Positions 39,460 to 47,392 of a stretch of DNA of 56,723 nt are shown here, piece by piece (positions within the stretch are counted from its first letter, which is position 1; each line of letters begins with the position of its first letter). The stretch lies in IMG/VR virus record IMGVR_UViG_3300037246_000975, positions 1-56,723 of that record; one strand, given 5' to 3'. Under the pieces are notes generated by a model. The model ran no database searches and had not been told where the DNA came from. It saw only the letters and a program-made list of their open reading frames with translations. Source of the DNA: a virus. Both the position numbers and the translations under genes were made by a program.

Positions 39460-40001
39460 AACTGGAGATGTTTCCAAGTTCTGCCGGTAACTATTTTACT
39501 AATAGCTGCATGTTTGACACCACCTAATCTCGCTAATTCTGCCTGTGTAAATAGTTTAGTGTTATATAGCTGGATTATTCCCATAACCTGAGCCTCCGTA
39601 AGTTTTGCGTGGCTATTCCTTACTCCTTTGGGGCCATTGGTATTATAAGTTCCGTGCCGAATAGAGTCCTTTATATTTTCACTATGTGTCCCCCAACACA
39701 AATTACCAAGATTATTGTTTAGAGGATTGCCGTCTAAATGACGGCATTCTAACCCATTCGGTCGTGGCCCTACGAAAGTTTCCAAGACTAATCTGTGGAT
39801 ATAACGTCTTGTTTTGGTCTTATCTCTATATAAATCAACATACAAATATCCTTTCCTATCCGTATATTGGATTAGCCATTTCCCGGATTTGCTACTTCTT
39901 TCTCTTGGGAGACTCCAAACTTTCCCCGTTTTTGTAACCCGGTAGTATGAAAATCCCGGAGTACATTTCGTACAATCAGGATGTGATTGGAATTCAATCA
40001 T
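39453..40001 (-). CDS. HNH homing-type endonuclease
   Basis: 182 residues. NUMOD-like start (YYRVTKTGKVWSLPRER), HNH core RYIHRLVLETFVGP...ECRHLDGNPLNNNLGNLCWG (about 68-105), and a C-terminal helix-turn-helix (FTQAELARLGGVKHAAISKI) for DNA recognition. The first 13 residues, MIEFQSHPDCTKC, match the first residues of the polymerase (MLEFSSYPDCSLC), suggesting that the gene captured or duplicated the polymerase start when it inserted. It overlaps the polymerase start. A free-standing mobile endonuclease. Confidence 0.88.
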   Translation of the reverse strand: MIEFQSHPDCTKCTPGFSYYRVTKTGKVWSLPRERSSKSGKWLIQYTDRKGYLYVDLYRDKTKTRRYIHRLVLETFVGPRPNGLECRHLDGNPLNNNLGNLCWGTHSENIKDSIRHGTYNTNGPKGVRNSHAKLTEAQVMGIIQLYNTKLFTQAELARLGGVKHAAISKIVTGRTWKHLQLC

Positions 40002-40398
40002 TGTGTTTTTTCAGATAATGCCTATTATAATTCTTAATCGAGATGAACTGTTTATTACATATCCGACAAACTCTTTCTGGATAGCATTTTTCTTGTGTTC
40101 CAGGTCTACTTAATGAAGCGTAAGAAATTCTCTTTACAAGATGACATCGTGAACATATATACTCTACTTTGCCATTATAGACAACCGTCTGTTTTACCCA
40201 GTTGTGAACATCGGATGCTTGTCCCATGATACCTAAAAGCCTTCTTTTTCGTGCCTTTTCCCCGTAGCGTCTTTCCTCCTCCCGGTTATACTCTTCTATT
40301 ATTGCTAATACCGACTTTTCTGCTCCTTCTAAAGTCGGGACGGTTAGTTCCTCCTCCCACTCCCCTGTACTATCACATACTTTAACTTCAACCTGCAT
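39994..40398 (-). CDS. C2H2 zinc-finger-like protein
   Basis: 134 residues from ATG 40398 (GAAAGGTAGAAAA). N-terminal acidic domain with a long helix (EGAEKSVLAIIEEYNREEER), then CSRCHLVKRISY, and a C-terminal C2H2 finger, CRICNKQF...HYLKKH. Nucleic-acid binding is likely. Precedes the endonuclease and overlaps its start. Confidence 0.65.
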   Translation of the reverse strand: MQVEVKVCDSTGEWEEELTVPTLEGAEKSVLAIIEEYNREEERRYGEKARKRRLLGIMGQASDVHNWVKQTVVYNGKVEYICSRCHLVKRISYASLSRPGTQEKCYPERVCRICNKQFISIKNYNRHYLKKHND

Positions 40399-40419
40399 TT
40401 TTCTACCTTTCAAATTCAA

Positions 40420-40641
40420 TCATAGATTAGTTTGAAATTTCTCAGGTAAATCGCATTGGTTTATGTCCCCATCACAATTACAAGCTATGTGGCATTCATA
40501 GTCCTCAGCGTCTTTTGGAATATATTCTAAGGAGAGGCTACACTTATATTCATCTCCGTTGAAATATCGGCAGGTTATCCTCAAACAAGATAACAACAAT
40601 TTTAACTTAAAAGAATCAGTCATTTCTTTAGTAACGGACAT
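40420..40641 (-). CDS. 73-residue Cys-rich protein
   Basis: From ATG 40641 (TCAGGAGAAATT upstream). Seven Cys (LSCLRITCRYF, YECHIACNCDGDINQC) in an acidic body suggest a metal site. Unknown. Confidence 0.6.
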   Translation of the reverse strand: MSVTKEMTDSFKLKLLLSCLRITCRYFNGDEYKCSLSLEYIPKDAEDYECHIACNCDGDINQCDLPEKFQTNL

Positions 40642-40796
40642 AATTTCTCCTGACAATTACCCTCACAATCATCTGGATTCTTAGGATGATTACAAAAGGA
40701 AAGGTTCACGTCATTTTCGTTGTGGATTATATCTTCACTTGTCCAAATAAAAAAAGGACAAATTTGGACTCCAAGTTTGGTTCTACGAAATATCAT
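40620..40796 (-). CDS. 58-residue Cys-rich protein, first gene of early operon
   Basis: From ATG 40796 (GAAAGGAATAAAA). Cys at CPF, FCNH, DDCEGNCQEKLC. It begins the long operon running from the 40.9 kb promoter and overlaps the next start. Confidence 0.6.
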   Translation of the reverse strand: MIFRRTKLGVQICPFFIWTSEDIIHNENDVNLSFCNHPKNPDDCEGNCQEKLCPLLKK

Positions 40797-40881
40797 TTTT
40801 ATTCCTTTCAATATGTTAGGCAGAGCAGGGAGGAAATACCAACAGGCTACCTGCGACCTGCTCCCCTAACGGTCATTTTAT

Positions 40882-40910
40882 ATTATATGAAACCTGTGAA
40901 GGTATGTCAA
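40882..40910 (-). promoter_or_regulatory. main early/replication promoter
   Basis: TTGACA (40910-40905), 17 nt, TATAAT (40887-40882): a full-consensus promoter on the minus strand, immediately after the end of the late structural operon. Confidence 0.92.
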
Positions 40911-40925
40911 GGGAAAAATAAAAAA

Positions 40926-43900
40926 TTATTGCAAATATTTTCCGAGGCCGACATCCCCCACGTCAATGTCCCGTGTGAGGGCTGACAAGCTGGCTTCACC
41001 TAAGATTTGACTAAAGAGCGGTCGATATGCTGATGGTAAACCTTTTTCGATTCGGTGTAGTCGAGATATTTGTCTGCGGTTTTCTAAAGCTCGTATATCA
41101 GACTTTTTGACTTGTAGAGGGCCAAGTTCGGGATATGCCTTTGCCCATTCACGTTGTACTTCCTCAGCCTTGTGGTTGTCGTTTTCCATCAGGGCTTGGA
41201 GATAATCTCGGCGATAGGCTCGGATTTTTTCACGTTGGGCTAAGAGCCAGCGGGCTGCACCTTGTTCAGCACTAACGCCAGAGGGTCGCAATCCCAGCGA
41301 TTTAAGAGTAAGTTGCAGCGGCGTTAAAGCCCCAATCAAGGCATGTTTGTTGTTGTAAATAGGAATCCTGCCGTCAGGAGTTTTGTTCTTGTAGTCTGCA
41401 TATTTAGGATGGAAAGTCCGATATGCCTTTCTTGCTGCGATTCCTCCAGGAATCACCAATGCTGCTGCTGCCCCTAAGTCCCGAGTTTCTCCGGTCAATA
41501 GAGCCTTAGCAGCAGTTCCGATAACACCTACAGCCGGCGGTACAAGAGGCCAAGGATAGAAAGGAGCACCTTCATATACGGGTACTGGCAAAGCCCCTGT
41601 GAGCAGCCCTGCTGATAGATCAACTCCTAATAGGTTCCTTGCCCCCACATACATCGCTGTGGAGCCTGCCAGAGTCCTTCCTATCGTCCCCCAGTCCAAT
41701 TTAGAAGGGTCTGGCCCCATTCTAAGCGACCCATGCAACATGCCCCCAAATCTCATCGGGAAGTGCATAAACTGCCTCCAAGGAGTCCAGACATTAATCA
41801 GGGCTTTAGGTATCCCCAGCGGCCCCCCTGTGAACTGCGTGGTCATCGTTAGCGTCTGTCCGACCCTACCAGCCTCATTAAATATCGCATCCTTTACTGC
41901 GGAGGTAGCCCCCGCCAATTTGTGAGCATTTTGATATAAATGCTGATTTCTTCCAGCATAGTAGGTTATGATCCTATTGAAACCCTCCGACGTACTAAAA
42001 GGCATCAGCATCGCAGTCTTGACTTTCTCCCACGCCCCCCCGCTAACCAGCTTCCGAGCAAACCCCTCTTTGGCAATATCCCCCGCGAGTAGGGATTCTA
42101 CAATCTGAGAAGCGTCCCCCATATCCTTAACATATTCTGGGAAGGCCACCCGAAAAGCTGTTTTAGTAGATTTCCCATCAACAACAACTGCCTTGATGTA
42201 GTTTTGCATCTTGGCAAGTGCCCCTGGCCCACCCGGAACCCCCTGAAGTCCTCGATACATTCCCCTCGGCCCAACAACATTTAAGGTGGTCAATAGAGTC
42301 TGCAAACTATTCTTACTTGCCGGGGATATATTAGCCCCAAGCGTTGACAGGTGGAACCAGTGAGATATATTCGCACCTAAACCCTCCGCAGAAAGAGAGC
42401 GGGTTGCATCTCCGGTATATTTCATTACCCAATCTTTCCCTTTAGGGCCAAGAATTCTATCGACCATCGGATGTGTGCTAACGAATTGATGTACTTTAGC
42501 TTTCTTCAGCGAGAAGGAAATAGACCGTTGTAGTTCTTGGTAGGATTTTAAGCCCATCACATGAGGAACCAAATCATCGTACACATAAGACTCAAGCCAG
42601 GGTTGATTCCCCCATACACCCGGCTGTTTAGCTATATCATTTATTCTTTTTCCTGCCCCTGTTCCGTGCCATGAATGAATGGTCGCAGAGCTATTGGCAT
42701 ATCGTTGAGTTGCATCCCAAACATTGAGAGTATATTGACGAGGTGTTCCCATAACCCGACCCACCTCTCGTAACTCTGTTTGGAAGAAATTACCACCTCT
42801 AATGTTTGCTTCTGATAAAGAATCTCCCATAGCAAATAGAGTATCACGAGCGGTATTTTTCCCTCCAAATCTACCGGCAAAGTCGAGTTTTTGTCCTGCT
42901 CCTTTTGTGAAGTAGTTCTCCATCCGTCTTACAAATTCGACGTTGGCTCGTCCTGTATCTAATCCTAATCCACTAACATCTCGCCACACTCTTTCTACTT
43001 CACGGGTAGCATCATCTCCCCAGCGTTGAAAAACAGAGGTCGCCGCTTCCGTATAGCCTCGTGGAATTATCCCTTGGGATTCTAAAAGACGCAGATGCTC
43101 TATATTGGGCATTGCCCCGCCTTGCCTTGCAACGGTAGCCCCGGAAATAGGCCCAACACTGGCCTCTTTCCGCATAAATTTTGCGTAGCGTTTCCGGGTA
43201 GTTCCTCTGACAGCTTTCAAATAATACTTGTCGTATTGGGCATTTCTTGGGAAATAATATTTTACGTCGTCTCCATAAGTGAGACCTTGTTTTGCCAAAG
43301 CATCTCTGATTCTATCTTCCCCCCCAGGGGTGGCTTTTAGAGTAGTTCTGACCTTACTCATCCATCCCCGCAGACCGCCTGCGAGTCCTGAAACTTCTCT
43401 TCTCATTCCAGCTTTTAACCCCCCCGCCACTGGAAAACCTATTCCCCCCATAACCCTAATAATCTCAGGCTCCTTACCGAGCATTTTCACTAAGATATGT
43501 TGTGGAGTGTGTAGGCCGTCCAATCGGGCCGCTATCATATACCCTTCAGCCTTCGAGATACGCCCAGCCTTCCCGAATACTTTATTTATGTCGTCTATAT
43601 GTTTCCCAATAAATCGGGTCTTAGTCTCAACGACATCAGCCAATGCTTGATAAATCCCCGGTACACTGCGGAGGTTATTAATTGCAGGATGGAGTCCCGA
43701 CATCATCTTCCCCATAGCAGCAGCCTTTGGAAGCATCCCTGCAGCCAAATCCATAAGCGGTTTCGTAGAGCCAATGGGGAATTTCCACAGACCAACAGCG
43801 AGTCCAATAATCACCAATGGATTTGTTGCCATATCAGTGATTGTTTTGAGAAGTGGATTAGGTTTTTTGCCTTTGAATAAGGCGTTCCGAAAACTTTGAA

Positions 43901-44069
43901 TCTCGTGAGGAGTCAGTGTTTGTGGGGCAAATATAGAGCGAGTCGCAGCGTCTATATCTCCACGAAGCAGATTACTAAATGCAAGCTGTGGACGGTCATA
44001 AAAAGTAATTGGGAAGTCAGCCGATGCGATACCAAACGGGACATCAGTATCAGGATTATATTTAGGCAT
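40926..44069 (-). CDS. very large internal / ejection-type virion protein
   Basis: 1047 residues, ATG at 44069 after GGAGGCTAA. Residues 75-130 contain hydrophobic helices (PLVIIGLAVGLWKFPIG). The body is helical with Arg/Gly-rich stretches. Residues about 790-880 are again hydrophobic (LTGALPVPVYEGAPFYPW, VIGTAAKALLTG) and could cross a membrane. Large helical proteins with membrane segments, last in the late operon after nozzle genes, are typically ejected with the DNA (as T7 gp16-like or polyvalent proteins). No peptidoglycan hydrolase motif was seen. Confidence 0.6.
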   Translation of the reverse strand: MPKYNPDTDVPFGIASADFPITFYDRPQLAFSNLLRGDIDAATRSIFAPQTLTPHEIQSFRNALFKGKKPNPLLKTITDMATNPLVIIGLAVGLWKFPIGSTKPLMDLAAGMLPKAAAMGKMMSGLHPAINNLRSVPGIYQALADVVETKTRFIGKHIDDINKVFGKAGRISKAEGYMIAARLDGLHTPQHILVKMLGKEPEIIRVMGGIGFPVAGGLKAGMRREVSGLAGGLRGWMSKVRTTLKATPGGEDRIRDALAKQGLTYGDDVKYYFPRNAQYDKYYLKAVRGTTRKRYAKFMRKEASVGPISGATVARQGGAMPNIEHLRLLESQGIIPRGYTEAATSVFQRWGDDATREVERVWRDVSGLGLDTGRANVEFVRRMENYFTKGAGQKLDFAGRFGGKNTARDTLFAMGDSLSEANIRGGNFFQTELREVGRVMGTPRQYTLNVWDATQRYANSSATIHSWHGTGAGKRINDIAKQPGVWGNQPWLESYVYDDLVPHVMGLKSYQELQRSISFSLKKAKVHQFVSTHPMVDRILGPKGKDWVMKYTGDATRSLSAEGLGANISHWFHLSTLGANISPASKNSLQTLLTTLNVVGPRGMYRGLQGVPGGPGALAKMQNYIKAVVVDGKSTKTAFRVAFPEYVKDMGDASQIVESLLAGDIAKEGFARKLVSGGAWEKVKTAMLMPFSTSEGFNRIITYYAGRNQHLYQNAHKLAGATSAVKDAIFNEAGRVGQTLTMTTQFTGGPLGIPKALINVWTPWRQFMHFPMRFGGMLHGSLRMGPDPSKLDWGTIGRTLAGSTAMYVGARNLLGVDLSAGLLTGALPVPVYEGAPFYPWPLVPPAVGVIGTAAKALLTGETRDLGAAAALVIPGGIAARKAYRTFHPKYADYKNKTPDGRIPIYNNKHALIGALTPLQLTLKSLGLRPSGVSAEQGAARWLLAQREKIRAYRRDYLQALMENDNHKAEEVQREWAKAYPELGPLQVKKSDIRALENRRQISRLHRIEKGLPSAYRPLFSQILGEASLSALTRDIDVGDVGLGKYLQ

Positions 44070-44444
44070 TTAGCCTCCAATCATGTACTCCCCTTTAGCA
44101 AGAGATGGCCCTAACACACCACCAGATAGTTGTTGAAATAAGGCTTGTCTTGCCATAGATTCTTCCTCCTGTGCTGCCGGTTGTGCGGCTTGGAAATAGA
44201 GCGATTCTGGAGTTATCATTTCAGCCTGAGAGCGGAGTCCTTCTCTCTGGATTCCCCTCATCTTAGTCTCGTGAGTTGTTTGAAGTATCTTGTTGAGTAA
44301 CCAAGTGGCAAAAATTCCTGCCCCTACACCCTTGATACCAGGACGAGCAAGTAACCCCCCAACACCACCAGCCATACCGCCCGGTTTCCCACTAACAGCC
44401 CCGGCAAATAATTCTTCGTCTGGTAATCCCATTCCATTCGGCAT
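44070..44444 (-). CDS. Gly/Ala-rich putative internal virion protein
   Basis: 124 residues, ATG at 44444 after GGAGGATTTTAG. Gly-rich N-terminal half (GKPGGMAGGVGGLLARPG) with a hydrophobic segment (GVGAGIFATWLLNKIL), then a helical Gln-rich region. Sits between two similar Gly/Ala-rich genes. Membrane-active ejection protein is plausible. Confidence 0.58.
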   Translation of the reverse strand: MPNGMGLPDEELFAGAVSGKPGGMAGGVGGLLARPGIKGVGAGIFATWLLNKILQTTHETKMRGIQREGLRSQAEMITPESLYFQAAQPAAQEEESMARQALFQQLSGGVLGPSLAKGEYMIGG

Positions 44445-44903
44445 CTAAAATCCTCCTTTCATTAGTCCGACCATCCCGGCCCCAGAAGCCTGCGTAGCTG
44501 CTCCCATTGGCCGACGACTCAACGCCTGCATAGCCTGAAGCACTAAAGCCATCTGTCTATTCTGACTTTCCGTGAAGGATTGTAAGGCCGCAAACTCCCG
44601 TGCTTCTTTTTTCTCTTCTTTTTTTACCTTTAACAAAGTCTTCATATATTCCTTTGTCCGAGCACGAGACTCCTTAACACTTCTTTCGGTAGCCTCCGCA
44701 GAAGCCTTACCCATCAATGTCTGCAATCTCATTTGTTCCCGGGTCAATCCACGTTCCCCAGCTTGACCATAAGCTCCAACTGCTGTACTACCTAAATAAC
44801 CTGCTCCAAGTAATGCAGTAATAAAATGCTTAGAACCATAAAGAGCTTTGAAAGCCGCTGGAATTTTCGGAGCTATTCCAGCTATCATTGGGCCTATAGG
44901 CAT
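44445..44903 (-). CDS. putative internal virion protein with coiled coil
   Basis: 152 residues. Hydrophobic Gly/Ala start (FITALLGAGYLGSTAVGAYG), then a Lys/Glu coiled coil (TLLKVKKEEKKEAREFAALQ). The stop is adjacent to the next gene's leader. Structural context suggests an ejection-complex component. Confidence 0.58.
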   Translation of the reverse strand: MPIGPMIAGIAPKIPAAFKALYGSKHFITALLGAGYLGSTAVGAYGQAGERGLTREQMRLQTLMGKASAEATERSVKESRARTKEYMKTLLKVKKEEKKEAREFAALQSFTESQNRQMALVLQAMQALSRRPMGAATQASGAGMVGLMKGGF

Positions 44904-46240
44904 TATTCAACTCCTTCTAATTCAGGGTATCTTGAACTCAAATAATTATTAAACCAAGTCCTGTACTCAATATCATATTTATTCATATCGGCTGTGATGT
45001 CATATAGTTTAGGAACCTGTACCGATTTTGTCATCTCTTCAAAAACAGCTTCAAAATTCCCACCAACTAAATCTCTCATACGAGCAGCCCGTCCACCCAA
45101 AGAACTATCGTGAACGGTTCCTAAAGCATATTGTACCCGTGCTCCAACTGTCTCTGTCTCCGAACCAGTTATTTTTTTCTTGCTATTAGCAAGCCCTTCT
45201 AAACTATCCCGCATCTGAGAGATACTTAGGTAAGTATCTTGCCAGAAATCAAACTCCGAAGAATCTTTTGTGGCAGCAGTTCTTCGTTCCAAAATGGCAT
45301 CTAACATACCCTCTACCGCCCCAAGGGTTTTATTAATATCCTCGGTTTTTATATCTCCCCGCTGCATTTGATCCTCTATTTTGTTGATATTCTCTGGGGC
45401 CATTTCTTCAACCGAGATGATTCCTCCATGTCGGGTAATCTGGTCTTGAAGAACCCCCATCGGGTCGGCTATTCCCTCTTTTACTTTTTCTTTCAAACCC
45501 CTATAGCGTTGTATCTCTGCGTATGCTCCTAAAACCGGGCCTTTTATTAGCATACCTTTGGCTACATCCCATTTAGATGGGATTTGCTCTTTTATGCTTT
45601 CTGGAATTGGCAAATCCATCCGCTTATCATTAGCAATAGCTTCCATTACCCGTTCTCTTGTTTTAAGATAAACATCCTTGTCTTTATCAAATCGGTCAGC
45701 CTCCTCCTCTAATATTGTTTTAGCTTTCTCCATCGAGGTTTCACGTTTGAGACTTCCTTTGATGATAGAAAGCATAGCATTTGTATTACGTTCCGCAGCA
45801 TCCATCCCCAATTCAATATTAAACCTGCGGAGGGCTTCTCGTCTTTTCTCAATTTCGTCTTTGGCTTTTCTGTCTCCCGAAATAATAGCTCTCTGTTGGT
45901 CTCGGGCAAGTTCAGCCTGCTTCGCCTGAAAATCCCGAGATGCTTCTGACATCGTTTGGGCAAACTTTCTATCTTCCCGTTTTGCTCGCTCATCCTCCGC
46001 AGCACGTTTGTCGTCCGAAGCCAGTTGAGCGGCCTGCGTACCCCGCTGTGTTTCAGCCTGCATCGTTGCTCGTTCAGTCGCTCCCCGTTCAGTCATAGCT
46101 GTCCTCCCCGCCGCTCCAGCCTCTTGCATAGCAGCAACAAGCCTACTTCCAGCCTGCTGTTTACCTCGTTGCAAAGAAGTCTGAACATAAGGACTTAGTT
46201 CACCACCGACTTGTGTAGGAGCATCTTTTGCTCTTGGCAT
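44903..46240 (-). CDS. long coiled-coil internal virion protein
   Basis: 445 residues, TTAAGGTGTAAAT before the ATG. Residues 20-180 are Arg/Glu/Ala/Gln-rich and form extended helices (KRAAEDERAKREDRKFAQTM, RAIISGDRKAKDEIEKRREA). The remainder is helical too. Internal scaffold- or ejection-type protein expected by position between nozzle and the 1047-residue protein. Confidence 0.6.
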   Translation of the reverse strand: MPRAKDAPTQVGGELSPYVQTSLQRGKQQAGSRLVAAMQEAGAAGRTAMTERGATERATMQAETQRGTQAAQLASDDKRAAEDERAKREDRKFAQTMSEASRDFQAKQAELARDQQRAIISGDRKAKDEIEKRREALRRFNIELGMDAAERNTNAMLSIIKGSLKRETSMEKAKTILEEEADRFDKDKDVYLKTRERVMEAIANDKRMDLPIPESIKEQIPSKWDVAKGMLIKGPVLGAYAEIQRYRGLKEKVKEGIADPMGVLQDQITRHGGIISVEEMAPENINKIEDQMQRGDIKTEDINKTLGAVEGMLDAILERRTAATKDSSEFDFWQDTYLSISQMRDSLEGLANSKKKITGSETETVGARVQYALGTVHDSSLGGRAARMRDLVGGNFEAVFEEMTKSVQVPKLYDITADMNKYDIEYRTWFNNYLSSRYPELEGVE

Positions 46241-46265
46241 ATTTACACCTTAAAAATAAGAAATA

Positions 46266-47324
46266 TTATCTATCTACCCTAAAACCCTTCATAAATTCAG
46301 CTAACGATGGTTGGGGTTTTGAAGGTTTCGCAGCAGGAGTAGTGGCACGAGGTCGAAGAGCCTCAGCAGTTCTCGTTTCCATCCTCGCAGCCCGTTCTTC
46401 AGCAACCTGAGTTTGAACTAAATCAGATAGTAAAGTCATAAGCGGGGTAGCATCCATAGAGAAAGTCGGAGTCTCGACTATCCAATTAGCGAGATTCTCC
46501 ATCCCCGACATCCGAAGTTGTTCCACTCCAATTTCAAACTGGGATACTTTTAGGTCGTAAGCATTTTGAGCATCCGCCTTATACCGCAACATATCGACGT
46601 GCTGCTGCTCTTGAAACCCTAAATACATATTTTGCTTAGTGTAGGCTTCACTAACAACCCGTAGATAATTCTGCCCTTGTTGCTCTTGTAACTGTTGGAA
46701 GGAAGCATGAATATTGCTCTGAACAACCCCTAAAGCATTCATCTTACTCATCTGGAACTGTTCAAACTCTTTACTCTCTGCCCCATAAGTCTCGACAATA
46801 TTTCTTTCCTCAGCTCTCATAGAACCAAGAGTAGCCTGTACTGACGCTTGCATCGCGTGAGCCTTAGAAAAATCCCTATCCTTACCAATTTGAGAATTTA
46901 TATCGTCCAATTTAGACAAAACTTCCCCAACTCTACTTCTCGCAGCTTGCACATATTCATCTGCTTTTTCAGGAGCAGCGGCCCAAGCCTCACGAGCCGC
47001 CGCTGCTTTTGTAGTCACACCTTCTCGTATCTTATCTAATCTCTGCAAATACTCAACCGTTGCCCCACCCTGCATCTCAAGAGCAGTTGCAGCTTTCTCC
47101 GCCTCTTTTGTTTTAACCCCAGCCTGCCTACCATATTGAGATATAGCAGTTTCCCCTATTCCTTTATAAGCCCCTCGAAGCTCTCCAACAGCAGTTTTTG
47201 CTCCAGCCGGAATAGCAACATCCCCAACATCCCGAGTCGTTGCCGCCGTTTTCTGTATCGTCTTTTGATAAGTCTCTGGATCAAAACCCCCCGGAGTTAC
47301 AGGATTCAATACATCTTTTGCCAT
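46266..47324 (-). CDS. helical virion protein
   Basis: 352 residues, first gene after the promoter at 47365-47392; the ribosome site is weak. Ala/Gln/Glu-rich helices throughout, a disordered start and a basic end. Part of the internal-protein group; specific role unknown. Confidence 0.58.
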   Translation of the reverse strand: MAKDVLNPVTPGGFDPETYQKTIQKTAATTRDVGDVAIPAGAKTAVGELRGAYKGIGETAISQYGRQAGVKTKEAEKAATALEMQGGATVEYLQRLDKIREGVTTKAAAAREAWAAAPEKADEYVQAARSRVGEVLSKLDDINSQIGKDRDFSKAHAMQASVQATLGSMRAEERNIVETYGAESKEFEQFQMSKMNALGVVQSNIHASFQQLQEQQGQNYLRVVSEAYTKQNMYLGFQEQQHVDMLRYKADAQNAYDLKVSQFEIGVEQLRMSGMENLANWIVETPTFSMDATPLMTLLSDLVQTQVAEERAARMETRTAEALRPRATTPAAKPSKPQPSLAEFMKGFRVDR

Positions 47325-47364
47325 TACTATAATCCAATCTTTTTAGACAGATTCCCTTACTATT

Positions 47365-47392
47365 ATTATAGCATATTATCCAAAATTGTCAA
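47365..47392 (-). promoter_or_regulatory. sigma70-type promoter of the internal-protein genes
   Basis: TTGACA (47392-47387), 16 nt, TATAAT (47370-47365) on the minus strand; the -35 box overlaps the stop of the nozzle-like gene. Confidence 0.9.
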
